Notes: generated by a model from the sequence alone, not told the origin. 64,000 nt of DNA from Nocardia coubleae NBRC 108252 (GCF_001612805.1 NZ_BDBD01000011.1:310001-374000), one strand, 5' to 3'. Counted from the stretch's first letter, positions 43,129 to 51,338 are shown. Numbers and translations are program-made.

Positions 43129-43965
43129 TCACGGCACGGCAGTCGGCTCCGTGAGTGCCTGCTCGCGCAGTGAGGTCAAGGTGCGCGACAGGATGCGCGA
43201 GACCTGCATCTGGGAGACACCGAGGTGTTCGGCGATCTGGTTCTGGGTCTTGCACTCGAAGAACCGCATGATCAGAACGTCGCGCTCTTCTTCGGGCAGG
43301 GCCGCGATCAGCGGGCGCACCGCCATCGCGTCCTCGGTGAGCTCGTAGCAGTGTTCCTCGGCGCCGAGGGTCTCGGTGATCGGCTGCGAGGAGTTGTCGC
43401 GGTCGTCCTGGGTGACTCCGTCGATGGAGTTGGTCTGGTAGCCGTTGCCCGCGACCAGCGCGCGGGTGACCTCGACCAGGTCGACCTCGAGTTCGTCGGC
43501 GAGTTCGCGGGCGTTGGGCACGCGCCCGAGTCGCTGCGAGAGTTCTTCGGTGGCCGGACCGATCCGCAGCTGGATCTCCTTGAGCCTGCGCGGGACGCGC
43601 ACAGCCCAGGTGTGGTCGCGGAAATGCCTGCGAACCTCGCCCATGATGGTGGGGATCGCGAAGGAGAGGAACGAGGAGCCGCGGCTGACGTCATAGCGGT
43701 CGACGGCGAGCACGAGCCCTACGCGGGCGGTCTGCTCGAGGTCGTCGAAGAGTTCACCGCGCCCGGCGAATTTGCGGGCGATGTGGTCGGCAAGGGGAAG
43801 GCACAGCCTGATCACCTCTTCGCGGAGGGGTTCACGCTGGGGGTCGTTCGGGGAAAGTGCCTGCAGCTTCTCGAACCACGGTTCGATGTTGTCGTAGCTG
43901 TCACCTTTTGAGTGGGAGCGTCGGACAGTCGAGTCGTTGGCTGTTGTCGCTTGAGCAGTCGTCAT
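43129..43965 (-). CDS. sigF: RNA polymerase sigma factor SigF
   Basis: Group 3 sigma factor of 278 residues. Region 2 is FDDLEQTARVGLVLAVDRYD and SFLSFAIPTIMGEVRRHFRD, region 3 RLGRVPNARELADELEV, and region 4 LPEEERDVLIMRFFECKTQNQIAEHLGVSQ split over two helices. This is the SigF/SigB general-stress type held by RsbW/UsfX anti-sigma factors. The ATG is eight bases after GGAGG; a GTG one codon before is also possible. It lies among UsfX-like and STAS genes. A SigF-like promoter just upstream suggests positive autoregulation. Confidence 0.93.
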   Translation of the reverse strand: MTTAQATTANDSTVRRSHSKGDSYDNIEPWFEKLQALSPNDPQREPLREEVIRLCLPLADHIARKFAGRGELFDDLEQTARVGLVLAVDRYDVSRGSSFLSFAIPTIMGEVRRHFRDHTWAVRVPRRLKEIQLRIGPATEELSQRLGRVPNARELADELEVDLVEVTRALVAGNGYQTNSIDGVTQDDRDNSSQPITETLGAEEHCYELTEDAMAVRPLIAALPEEERDVLIMRFFECKTQNQIAEHLGVSQMQVSRILSRTLTSLREQALTEPTAVP

Positions 43966-44005
43966 CACATGTGCCTCCGATTCCGTGGGGTCGGATGCTT
44001 CTGGA

Positions 44006-44032
44006 TTACCCGATCTGTATGCGGATTAAGCC
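44006..44032 (-). promoter_or_regulatory. SigF-type autoregulatory promoter of sigF
   Basis: On the minus strand GGCTT (44032-44028), 16 nt, GGGTAA (44011-44006), one mismatch per element to GGTTT / GGGTAT. It ends 40 nt before the sigF ATG. Confidence 0.55.
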
Positions 44033-44057
44033 TACGCTTTCGGTCCCTGTCTCCGCA

Positions 44058-44495
44058 TCACCCACCGTTCGGCCCGTGCGAACGGCGGATCCAGCCGAAT
44101 TCGACGGTGGTCGGATAGCCGTTGCGGACCGCGTCGAACGGGCCGTATTCGGTGCGCAGCGCGTCGGTGAGGGTCGCGACGACATGCCAGCCGAAGGCGT
44201 CCTCGTCGATCGCTTCGTCGCTGCGCGCCACGGTCGAGACCCGTGCTCCGAGTGCCCCGCCGCCCCCGGTGAACGCGCAATCGATCAGGGCCTCCGGTGC
44301 GGCGGCTAGGACGAGGGCGGTCACCACCTCGTCGAGCGCCAGCAGCAGATCAGTGACCTCGTCGAGCGCGAAACCGCCTACCAGCAGGACTGTTTCGGCC
44401 AGTGCGTGGACCATGGTGAGCTGCTCGAGCTCCGCCGGTACCTGAAACCCGACCGTTGTCGACCGGGGCGCGGTCTCGCGATCCTCCGCTCGCAT
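44058..44495 (-). CDS. UsfX/RsbW-like anti-sigma factor kinase-fold protein (first copy)
   Basis: Protein of 145 residues, upstream of sigF, in the place usfX has in mycobacteria. HATPase fold with N-box region DLLLALDEVVTALV, where the conserved Asn is replaced by Ala, a GGGGALGA loop and FGWHVVATLTDAL. It should bind and inhibit SigF. Kinase activity is uncertain because of the altered N-box. It is 93 bp from sigF, with a promoter candidate in the gap and another upstream of itself. Confidence 0.85.
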   Translation of the reverse strand: MRAEDRETAPRSTTVGFQVPAELEQLTMVHALAETVLLVGGFALDEVTDLLLALDEVVTALVLAAAPEALIDCAFTGGGGALGARVSTVARSDEAIDEDAFGWHVVATLTDALRTEYGPFDAVRNGYPTTVEFGWIRRSHGPNGG

Positions 44496-44529
44496 GCCGC
44501 CTCCCTGTGTTGCCTGTCGTGGTCGCAGG

Positions 44530-44556
44530 TTACCCGACCGTGACGTCGTCTAGTCC
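44530..44556 (-). promoter_or_regulatory. SigF-type promoter of the first UsfX-like gene
   Basis: On the minus strand GGACT (44556-44552), 16 nt, GGGTAA (44535-44530). The -10 equals that of sigF; the -35 has two mismatches. It ends 34 nt before the start codon and overlaps the end of the PAS-ANTAR gene. Confidence 0.35.
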
Positions 44557-45248
44557 GCGCCCTTCTCGTGCTGTTCGGCCCGTTCGTGGACGGTGAGCAG
44601 CAGATGATCGAAGCGGGTGCGCAGAACGCCGGACACATCGGTGAGCGAACCGAGTTCGGCGACCAGGCGCCCGGCCAGCGCACGGAGCTTGGTGTTGGTT
44701 TCCTGTGAGCGCCAGGTGAGTACGTCGAACGCCTTCTCGGCGCTGATTCCGTAGACGAGCATCACCGCGCCCTTGGCCTGCTCGATCACGGCGCGCGACG
44801 CGTAGAGGCTCGGTAGTTCGTCGTCGAGGGTTTCCTTGCGGCGCCGCTCGAGGGTGTCGGTGACATCGATGTAGTAGCCGGTGGTGCCGATGACGGTTCC
44901 GTGGTCGTCGACCATCTGATCGGCCACGACGATCACGTCGTGTACGACGCCGGTGGTGTCGATGATGCGGTGGGTACTGCAGAACGGTTCGCCCTCGGTG
45001 ACCGACTTCTCGATCATGGTGGCGACGTGGGCACGGTCCTCGGGGTGCTTGTGCGACAACAACAGTGCGGTCGTGGGGTGGACGGTGCCCGGCTCGTATC
45101 CGTGGATGCGGGCAACCTCGTCGGACCATTCCCAGCGCTGGTCGGCGAACCAGAACTTGAATCCGCCCGCGTCCTGCGCCCTGCCCTCGCCGAGCACGCG
45201 CCGCAGTGACTGCGCGCCGCCGGTCGGAAGACCCTCACTGTTCTTCAT
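44550..45248 (-). CDS. PAS-ANTAR RNA-binding antitermination regulator
   Basis: Protein of 232 residues: a PAS domain (FADQRWEWSDEVARIHGY through GTTGYYIDVTDTLE) and an ANTAR domain (ASRAVIEQAKGAVMLVYGIS). ANTAR proteins bind paired hairpins in leader RNAs and prevent termination; the PAS part senses a ligand or redox state. It has no kinase partner nearby. I chose the ATG at 45248; a GTG nine codons upstream is possible. It lies beside the sigF locus, as is common for stress regulators. Confidence 0.88.
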   Translation of the reverse strand: MKNSEGLPTGGAQSLRRVLGEGRAQDAGGFKFWFADQRWEWSDEVARIHGYEPGTVHPTTALLLSHKHPEDRAHVATMIEKSVTEGEPFCSTHRIIDTTGVVHDVIVVADQMVDDHGTVIGTTGYYIDVTDTLERRRKETLDDELPSLYASRAVIEQAKGAVMLVYGISAEKAFDVLTWRSQETNTKLRALAGRLVAELGSLTDVSGVLRTRFDHLLLTVHERAEQHEKGAD

Positions 45249-45322
45249 TCCTGAAGTATCTCGCGACCGGGACACGTGTACGCGCTCAGTGCCCGATCGC
45301 GTCCGCCCACCCGGCGCGGCGC

Positions 45323-45577
45323 TCAGCACGATGCCGCCGCGCCCGGTTCGGGAAGTGGTTCGCCCGGTGTGGGAATCGGGGGAAACGGGTCGGGGACATC
45401 CGGGGGTGGTGGTTGTCCTGGACCCGGTCCGGGTGGTGGGTCGCCGGGCAGCGGATGACCCGGCTCCGGTGGCGGTGGTGGCCGTCCGGGATCCGGCGGG
45501 GGCGCCGGATCGGGGGTGGGCGGAATCGGGTCTCGCGGTTCGGGAATGGGTGGGCTGGTCGACATCGGGGTCGTCAT
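45323..45577 (-). CDS. proline-rich small protein
   Basis: Peptide of 84 residues, about half proline, in repeats such as PPTPDPAPPPDPGRPPPPPE and ending in AAASC. It is extended and probably disordered; no membrane helix or signal is seen. The ATG follows GAGGAGG with ideal spacing and a SigF-like promoter with a perfect GGGTAT lies 43 nt upstream, so it is probably a real stress-induced protein. Possible roles are wall spanning or binding of SH3/WW-like domains; nothing is known. Confidence 0.6.
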   Translation of the reverse strand: MTTPMSTSPPIPEPRDPIPPTPDPAPPPDPGRPPPPPEPGHPLPGDPPPGPGPGQPPPPDVPDPFPPIPTPGEPLPEPGAAASC

Positions 45578-45619
45578 CGCAGCCTCCTCACTTGGTCGGA
45601 AACGCGGGTCGTCGGGCGG

Positions 45620-45647
45620 ATACCCCCCGCCGGGGCAGCTACACACC
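45620..45647 (-). promoter_or_regulatory. SigF-type promoter of the proline-rich gene
   Basis: On the minus strand GGTGT (45647-45643), 17 nt, GGGTAT (45625-45620). The -10 is a perfect consensus match and the -35 has one mismatch. It ends 42 nt before the ATG. Confidence 0.6.
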
Positions 45648-45684
45648 GTCGTTTCGGGTGCGACCGATCGGCTATTACCTGGGC

Positions 45685-47148
45685 ATGGACCACAGCACAG
45701 CCCCGCTCGTCGCCGCGGTCGCCGACTACCGCAACAAACACCGGTACGGGTTCACCCCGCCCGGGCATCGGCAGGGCCGAGGGGTGGACGACCGGGTTCT
45801 CGCGGCGCTCGGCGCCGATGCCTTCGCCGCCGATCTGCTGGCCAACGGCGGGCTCGATGACCGGCTCGCACGCAACGGCTACCTCACCGAGGCCGAGGAC
45901 CTGATGGCCGACGCCGTCGGCGCCGAGACGGCGTTCTTCTCCACCTGCGGCAGCTCGCTGTCGGTCAAGGCCGCGATGATGGCGGTGGCAGGCGGAAACG
46001 ACGGCGGACTGCTGGTGGCGCGCGACAGCCACAAGTCGATCGTCGCCGGCCTGATCTTCTCCGGCGTCCAGCCGCATTGGATCAGCCCGCGCTGGGACGC
46101 CGAACGCCACTTCTCCCATCCGCCGTCACCGGAGGAGGTGGAACAGGCGTGGCAGGAGCATCCGGACGCGGCGGGCGCGGTGATCGTGTGCCCGAGCCCG
46201 TATGGCACCTGCGCGGATCTGCGTGGCATCACCGAGGTGTGCCATGCACGCGGCAAACCCGTCATCGTCGACGAGGCGTGGGGCGCGCACCTGCCGTTCC
46301 ATCCCGAATTACCCACGTGGGCAATGGATGTGGGCGCCGATGTGTGCGTGGTGAGCGTGCACAAGATGGGCATGGGTTTCGAACAGGGTTCGGTGTTCCA
46401 CCTGCAGGGCGATCTCGTGGATCCGGGCCGGTTGCGCCGTTGCGCGGATCTGCTGATGACCACCAGCCCGAACGTGCTGATCTACGCCGCGCTCGACGGA
46501 TGGCGAAGGCAGATGGTCGAATTCGGGCACGACCTGCTGGGGCAGGCACTCGATCTGGCCAAACGCACCCGCGCCGAGATCGATCGGATCAGCGGCCTGA
46601 CGGTGATGCACGACGAGCTGCTCGGGGTGGAGGCCTCCCACGACCTGGATCTGCTGCAAATCCTCGTCGATGTCTCCGAGACGGGTGCCACCGGGTACGA
46701 GGTGGCCGACTGGCTGCGCGAACACCACCATCTCGATGTGGGCCTCAGCGATCACCGGCGGGTCCTGGCGACGATGTCGACGGCCGACGACGATACCTCC
46801 GCAGAGGCCCTCATCGACGCGCTCGCGCTGTGGCGCCGGGCCGGTCTGGACCCCGCACCGCACCACATCACGCTGCCGTCCCCGCAGGATCTGCAACTCG
46901 ACTCGGTGATGCTGCCGCGGGACGCCTTCTTCGCCCCCACCGAGATGGTGCCCATCGACAAGTCGCCGGGCCGGATCGCCGCCGAACAGCTCACGCCCTA
47001 CCCGCCCGGCATTCCCGCGATCGTGCCGGGTGAACGGATCGGTGACACGGTCGTGGAGTACCTGCGTTCCGGTGTCGAGGCGGGAATGAATGTGCCCGAT
47101 GCCAGCGACCCGCAGTTGCACAACATCCGGGTTGTCCGCCAGTCCTGA
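45685..47148 (+). CDS. Orn/Lys/Arg decarboxylase-family PLP enzyme
   Basis: Fold type I PLP enzyme of 487 residues, of the basic amino acid decarboxylase group. PLP contacts: STCGSSLSVKAAMM at the phosphate site, VDEAWGAHLPFHPELP with the ring-binding Asp, and SVHKMGMGFEQGS with the Schiff-base lysine. The C-terminal domain ends SGVEAGMNVPD. It should decarboxylate lysine, ornithine or arginine to a polyamine precursor; specificity cannot be read. The leader is short and the Shine-Dalgarno weak. A flavodoxin-like gene follows after 25 bp. Confidence 0.9.
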   Translation: MDHSTAPLVAAVADYRNKHRYGFTPPGHRQGRGVDDRVLAALGADAFAADLLANGGLDDRLARNGYLTEAEDLMADAVGAETAFFSTCGSSLSVKAAMMAVAGGNDGGLLVARDSHKSIVAGLIFSGVQPHWISPRWDAERHFSHPPSPEEVEQAWQEHPDAAGAVIVCPSPYGTCADLRGITEVCHARGKPVIVDEAWGAHLPFHPELPTWAMDVGADVCVVSVHKMGMGFEQGSVFHLQGDLVDPGRLRRCADLLMTTSPNVLIYAALDGWRRQMVEFGHDLLGQALDLAKRTRAEIDRISGLTVMHDELLGVEASHDLDLLQILVDVSETGATGYEVADWLREHHHLDVGLSDHRRVLATMSTADDDTSAEALIDALALWRRAGLDPAPHHITLPSPQDLQLDSVMLPRDAFFAPTEMVPIDKSPGRIAAEQLTPYPPGIPAIVPGERIGDTVVEYLRSGVEAGMNVPDASDPQLHNIRVVRQS

Positions 47149-47173
47149 TCATCGAGCGAGAGGAAGTGTTGTC

Positions 47174-47791
47174 GTGGCCGCCGAACAGTTGCGCGCAGTG
47201 GCGCTGGTCTGCACATTGAAGCCGTCGCCCGCCGAATCCAGCAGTCAGCTCATGGCCGATCAGGTGCTGGCCGAGCTGGCCGCCAACGATGTGGCCGGGT
47301 CGACGGTGCGTATCGCCGATTTCGAGGTGCGGCCGGGGGTGAGTGCCGACGAGGGCGAGGGCGACGAGTGGCCGCAGATCCGGCGTCGCATCATCGACGC
47401 CGATATCGTCCTGCTCGCGACGCCCACCTGGTTGGGTCATCTGTCCTCGGTGGCGCAGCGCGCGCTGGAACGTCTGGATGCTGAACTGTCCGATACCGAC
47501 GACGCGGGTAGGCCCGTCATGCTGGGCAAGGTCGGGATCGCGGCCGTTGTCGGGAACGAGGACGGTGCGCACAAGATCGTGGCCGACACCTTCCAGGCCC
47601 TCGACGACATCGGATTCACCATTCCGGCCCAGGGCTGCACCTACTGGAACGGGGAAGCGATGGGCGGCACCGACTTCAAGGATCTGCCCGACACCCCGGA
47701 GGCGGTACGCAAGACCACGGCGGCGATGGCGCGTAATGCCGCGCATCTGGCCCGGTTGTTGCGGGCGAACCAGTACCCGGCCTACCAGTGA
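47174..47791 (+). CDS. flavodoxin-fold NAD(P)H-dependent oxidoreductase
   Basis: FMN-binding protein of 205 residues: phosphate loop TLKPSPAESSSQLMADQV, second loop LATPTWLGHLSSVAQRALER and GKVGIAAVVGNEDGAHKI. Typical of NADPH-dependent FMN reductases and flavodoxin-like quinone reductases. It starts at GTG 25 bp after the decarboxylase and is probably co-transcribed. Partner unknown. Confidence 0.88.
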   Translation: MAAEQLRAVALVCTLKPSPAESSSQLMADQVLAELAANDVAGSTVRIADFEVRPGVSADEGEGDEWPQIRRRIIDADIVLLATPTWLGHLSSVAQRALERLDAELSDTDDAGRPVMLGKVGIAAVVGNEDGAHKIVADTFQALDDIGFTIPAQGCTYWNGEAMGGTDFKDLPDTPEAVRKTTAAMARNAAHLARLLRANQYPAYQ

Positions 47792-47809
47792 GCCACCGGT
47801 AGGCCGGGT
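47775..47809. terminator. bidirectional terminator, 12-bp stem
   Basis: ACCCGGCCTACC (47775-47786) and GGTAGGCCGGGT (47798-47809) form a perfect 12-bp stem with an 11-base loop. It covers the end of the flavodoxin-like gene and serves the convergent pair. Confidence 0.75.
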
Positions 47810-47814
47810 CGGGG

Positions 47815-48654
47815 TCAGAGGATCGGGCGTCCACCGGTGACGGCGATACGGGCACCGGAGATGTAGCTGCCGTCGTCGGCGGCGAGCAGCACATAGGCCG
47901 GGGCCAGTTCGGCGGGCTGACCGGCCCGCCCGAGCGGGGTGTCGTCACCGAACTTGCTCACCTTCTCCGTCGGGAACGTCGACGGGATCAGCGGTGTCCA
48001 GATCGGGCCGGGGGCCACGCTGTTGACCCGGATTCCCTTCTCCCCCAGCATCTGTGCGAGGCTGGCCGAGAAATTGGCGATGGCGGCCTTGGTGGCGGCA
48101 TACGGGGCCAGCGTCGGGGAGGGCATGTCGGAGTTCACCGACGAGCTGCCGATGATCGACGAACCGGGACGCATATGGGGCAGCGCAGCTTTCACCAGGT
48201 GGAAGTAGGCACCGACATTGAGGGCGAAGGTGTAGGCGAATTCCTCGTCGCTGATCTCGGTGATGTCGTCGTGCGACATCTGGAAGGCGGCATTGCTCAC
48301 CAGCACGTCGACTCGACCGAATTCCTCGACGGCCTTGTCGATCACCGCACGGCAGTGCGCGGCGTCGGAGAGGTCGCCGGCCATCAGCACGGCACGGCGG
48401 CCGGCCTGGGTGACCAGGTCGGCTACTTCTTTCGCGTCGTCGTGTTCGTCGAGATAGGAAATGAGGACATCGGCGCCTTCACGGGCGTAGGCGATGGCGA
48501 CGGCACGTCCGATTCCGCTGTCGGCACCGGTGACGACAGCGGCTTTGCCCGTCAATTTGCCCGATCCCTGGTAACTGTTCTCCCCGCAATCGGGCACGGG
48601 GTCCATTTTCGATTGGATGCCGGGAACCTGCTGCTGCTGTTCGGGAAATCCCAT
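47815..48654 (-). CDS. general-stress SDR-family oxidoreductase
   Basis: Short-chain dehydrogenase of 279 residues with a polar N-terminal extension (GFPEQQQQVPGIQSKMDP) as in YghA/YhdF-type stress SDRs. Cofactor loop TGADSGIGRAVA, NNAG equivalent VSNAAF, active-site Ser and YAATK in PYAATKAAIANF. Uses NAD(P)(H); substrate unknown. The ATG follows AGGAGG. The neighbours (UsfY-like, KatE) and a SigF-like promoter point to the stress regulon. Confidence 0.92.
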   Translation of the reverse strand: MGFPEQQQQVPGIQSKMDPVPDCGENSYQGSGKLTGKAAVVTGADSGIGRAVAIAYAREGADVLISYLDEHDDAKEVADLVTQAGRRAVLMAGDLSDAAHCRAVIDKAVEEFGRVDVLVSNAAFQMSHDDITEISDEEFAYTFALNVGAYFHLVKAALPHMRPGSSIIGSSSVNSDMPSPTLAPYAATKAAIANFSASLAQMLGEKGIRVNSVAPGPIWTPLIPSTFPTEKVSKFGDDTPLGRAGQPAELAPAYVLLAADDGSYISGARIAVTGGRPIL

Positions 48655-48695
48655 GATCGAAGTCCTCCTCGCCGGGAACGGGGTCTCCGATCGGA

Positions 48696-48721
48696 CTACC
48701 TCCCATCAGCAACGGCAAACA
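48696..48721 (-). promoter_or_regulatory. SigF-type promoter of the SDR gene
   Basis: On the minus strand TGTTT (48721-48717), 15 nt, AGGTAG (48701-48696). Two mismatches in the -10, but spacing and the 42-nt distance to the ATG equal the others. Confidence 0.35.
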
Positions 48722-48723
48722 GG

Positions 48724-49026
48724 TCAGTGCCCGCAGGGGTCGCGTAATCGCAGCCCTTCGCGGGCTTTGATCCGGCGGTGTTCGGCGAGCACGATACCCA
48801 CGCCGCCGAGCAGACACACCACGCACAGAATTCCGGCGATCACCGCCCACCCTTCGAATCCGTATCCGGCCGCGGTGAGGGTGAGTGCCAGCAACACGAC
48901 GCCGAGGCCGATCAAGATCAGCCCTGGCCAGTTCCAAGCGTCTTCGATGGATTCGCCGACATGCGAGCGGGTAGTGCGTTCGGTGTCGGGAAATTTGTGA
49001 TGATGAGGGAGAGCGGCATCGTTCAT
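48724..49026 (-). CDS. UsfY-like small membrane protein (second copy)
   Basis: Protein of 100 residues: DTERTTRSHVGESIEDAWNW followed by PG, two helices, and a basic tail (AEHRRIKAREGLRLRD). It is a clear paralogue of 39964-40224, sharing GESIED-NWPGLILIG and LTAAGYGF-GWAVI. Transcribed divergently from katE with back-to-back SigF-like promoters between them. Confidence 0.78.
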   Translation of the reverse strand: MNDAALPHHHKFPDTERTTRSHVGESIEDAWNWPGLILIGLGVVLLALTLTAAGYGFEGWAVIAGILCVVCLLGGVGIVLAEHRRIKAREGLRLRDPCGH

Positions 49027-49065
49027 GGCCGGGCCGTCCTTTCGATGGGATCCGCTGGTCTGCGC

Positions 49066-49090
49066 GTACCCCTGATCCGACAGCCCAATC
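49066..49090 (-). promoter_or_regulatory. SigF-type promoter of the second UsfY-like gene
   Basis: On the minus strand GATT (49090-49087), 15 nt, GGGTAC (49071-49066), one mismatch per element to GTTT / GGGTAT, 40 nt before the start codon. Only four bases separate it from the katE promoter. Confidence 0.4.
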
Positions 49091-49094
49091 GTGT

Positions 49095-49120
49095 GGTTTG
49101 CCGACTCCTCGAGGCGGTAT
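49095..49120 (+). promoter_or_regulatory. SigF-type promoter of katE
   Basis: GGTTT (49095-49099, perfect), 15 nt, CGGTAT (49115-49120, one mismatch). It ends 61 nt before the katE ATG. Confidence 0.55.
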
Positions 49121-49181
49121 CCGCCAGAAGGTGTTCTCCCGATGCGAGCACGTCGATCCAGGACAGAAGGGTTGCGCATAG

Positions 49182-51332
49182 ATGACAGAGCAGCAGCACA
49201 TTCCCCCGGAGTTCACGCGCCCGCCGGTGCCGCCGGACGAAGACGGCGGGCAGTGCGAGCCGCCCGGCCCGAATCCGGACCAACAGGGCCCGGAGCTGCG
49301 CAGTCCCACCGGCGCACCCGTTCCGGGTGAGGCGAATGTCCGGGCCCAGCAGGGTGACGCGCTCACCACTCCGCAGGGCCTGCGCCAAGCCGACACCGAC
49401 CACCAACTCAAAGCCGGACCCCGTGGGCCGGTGCTGCTGCAAGACTTCCACCTGCGCGAGAAGATCACCCATTTCGACCACGAACGCATTCCGGAGCGGG
49501 CCGTGCACGCGCGTGGTGTCGGTGCGCACGGTGTCTTCGTGTCCAACGGTGCCGCCGCCTCGTTGACTCGCGCCAAATTCCTCGCCGCCGATGCCCGCAC
49601 ACCGGTGTTCGTACGATTCTCCACGGTGCTCGGTTCGCGTGGTTCGGCCGACACCGTGCGCGATACTCGCGGTTTCGCGACGAAGTTCTACACCGAGGAA
49701 GGCGTGTACGACCTCGTCGGCAACAACATTCCGGTGTTCTTCATCCAGGAGGCGATCAAGTTTCCCGATGTGGTGCACGCGGCCAAACCGCATCCGGACC
49801 GGGAGATCCCGCAGGCGCAGTCCGCGCACGACACGTTCTGGGATTTCGTCTCCCTGCATACCGAGGCCACCGCGCACACCTTCTGGAATATGTCCGACCG
49901 TGGGTTGCCGCGGTCGCTGCGGATGATGGAGGGATTCGGTGTCCACACCTTCCGGTTGGTCGCCGCCGACGGTGCCACGAGCCTGGTGAAGTTCCATTGG
50001 AAGCCGCGCCTGGGTGTGCATTCGATGCTGTGGGAGGAAACGCAGCTCACCGCGGGATTCGATCCCGATTTCCATCGCCGCGATCTGGCGGATGCGATCG
50101 AGGCGGGTTATTTCCCGGAGTGGGATCTGGGTGTTCAGGTCTTTCCCGACACCCCGGAGCAGGTGTTCGAAGATATCGACCTGCTGGATCCGACGAAGAT
50201 CGTGCCGGAGGAATTGGTGCCGGTGCAGGTGATCGGCACCCTGCGGCTGACGGCGAATCCGGTGAATTTCTTCGCCGAGACCGAACAGGTGGCGTTCTGC
50301 CCGAGTCATCTGGTGCCCGGTATCGAGGTCACCGACGACCCGCTGTTGCAGGGCCGGTTGTTCTCCTATCTCGACACTCAGCTCAGCCGGCTCGGCGGGC
50401 CGAATTTCGCGCAGCTGCCGATCAATACGCCCCACACCGCTGTCAACGACATGTTCCGCGACGGCATGCACCAGACCGCGGTGCACACGGGCATTGCGCC
50501 GTACAAACCGAATTCGCTCGACGGCGGGTGCCCGTACGCGGCGAGTTTCGCCGGTGAGGCCTATGTCGAATCGCCGACCCCGATTCCGCCGCCGCAGGCG
50601 AAGCTGCGCACCTCGGCGAACACCGACAAGGCGCAGGTGGCGTTCGCCGATCACTTCTCGCAGCCGCGCATGTTCTATCGCAGCCTCACCCACGGTGAGC
50701 AGCACCGCCTGGCCGATGCCTTCTCGTTCGAACTGGGCAAGTGCACGTCGGTGACGGTTCGCGAGCGTGCGGTGCAGATGCTGGTCAATGTCGACGAACA
50801 GCTGGCCGGGTATGTGGCCAATCAGCTCGGTGTCGATGTGCCCGCGCCGACGGCGAACACCGTCGAGCTGGCGCCGAGTCCGGCGCTGTCGCAGAAGCGC
50901 GGTGCGTTCCCGGTCGACGGACGGACCGTGGCGGTGCTGGTGGACGAGACCAGTTCCGGTGGGGCCGTGCAGCAGGTGTGCGCCGATCTGGAACAGGCCA
51001 AGGTGCGGCCGTTGCTGGTCGCCGCGCACGGTGGTGAAGTGGAGGGCCGCAAGGTCGACCGCACGTTCGCCACGATGCGCTCGATCGAGTTCGACGCGTT
51101 GATCGCCTTGGGCGCGCCGATCGATCCGAGGGTGGATGTGCTGGTCAACGAGATGTGGCGGCACGGGAAGGCGATCGCGGCGGTCGGTGCGGCGGCGAGT
51201 CTGCTGCAGCGTAACGGTGTCGATGCCGACGCGCCGGGTGTCACCGTGGCCGAGGCGCCGCAGACCGTGACACAGGTGGTCACCGACCTGGCTGAGCACC
51301 GCGCGTGGGATCGGATCGAACCGCGCGGATGA
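49182..51332 (+). CDS. katE: large-subunit monofunctional catalase
   Basis: Heme catalase of 716 residues, clade 2 (HPII) type, with an N-terminal arm, the catalase core and a C-terminal flavodoxin/GAT-like domain from about residue 570 (TVAVLVDETSSGGAVQQV). Core residues: distal His in RAVHARGVGAHGVF, Asn in DLVGNNIPVFF, and the proximal heme Tyr in LFSYLDTQLSRLGG. It removes hydrogen peroxide in stationary phase and stress. Together with the manganese catalase, this is the second catalase of the window. Confidence 0.96.
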   Translation: MTEQQHIPPEFTRPPVPPDEDGGQCEPPGPNPDQQGPELRSPTGAPVPGEANVRAQQGDALTTPQGLRQADTDHQLKAGPRGPVLLQDFHLREKITHFDHERIPERAVHARGVGAHGVFVSNGAAASLTRAKFLAADARTPVFVRFSTVLGSRGSADTVRDTRGFATKFYTEEGVYDLVGNNIPVFFIQEAIKFPDVVHAAKPHPDREIPQAQSAHDTFWDFVSLHTEATAHTFWNMSDRGLPRSLRMMEGFGVHTFRLVAADGATSLVKFHWKPRLGVHSMLWEETQLTAGFDPDFHRRDLADAIEAGYFPEWDLGVQVFPDTPEQVFEDIDLLDPTKIVPEELVPVQVIGTLRLTANPVNFFAETEQVAFCPSHLVPGIEVTDDPLLQGRLFSYLDTQLSRLGGPNFAQLPINTPHTAVNDMFRDGMHQTAVHTGIAPYKPNSLDGGCPYAASFAGEAYVESPTPIPPPQAKLRTSANTDKAQVAFADHFSQPRMFYRSLTHGEQHRLADAFSFELGKCTSVTVRERAVQMLVNVDEQLAGYVANQLGVDVPAPTANTVELAPSPALSQKRGAFPVDGRTVAVLVDETSSGGAVQQVCADLEQAKVRPLLVAAHGGEVEGRKVDRTFATMRSIEFDALIALGAPIDPRVDVLVNEMWRHGKAIAAVGAAASLLQRNGVDADAPGVTVAEAPQTVTQVVTDLAEHRAWDRIEPRG

Positions 51333-51338
51333 GCCTGT

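Noticed and set aside
45651..45675. GTTT, 15 nt, GGCTAT before the Orn/Lys/Arg decarboxylase gene as a SigF promoter
   Set aside because: The -10 ends only 9 nt before the start codon, which would leave almost no leader; a different promoter or start is likelier.
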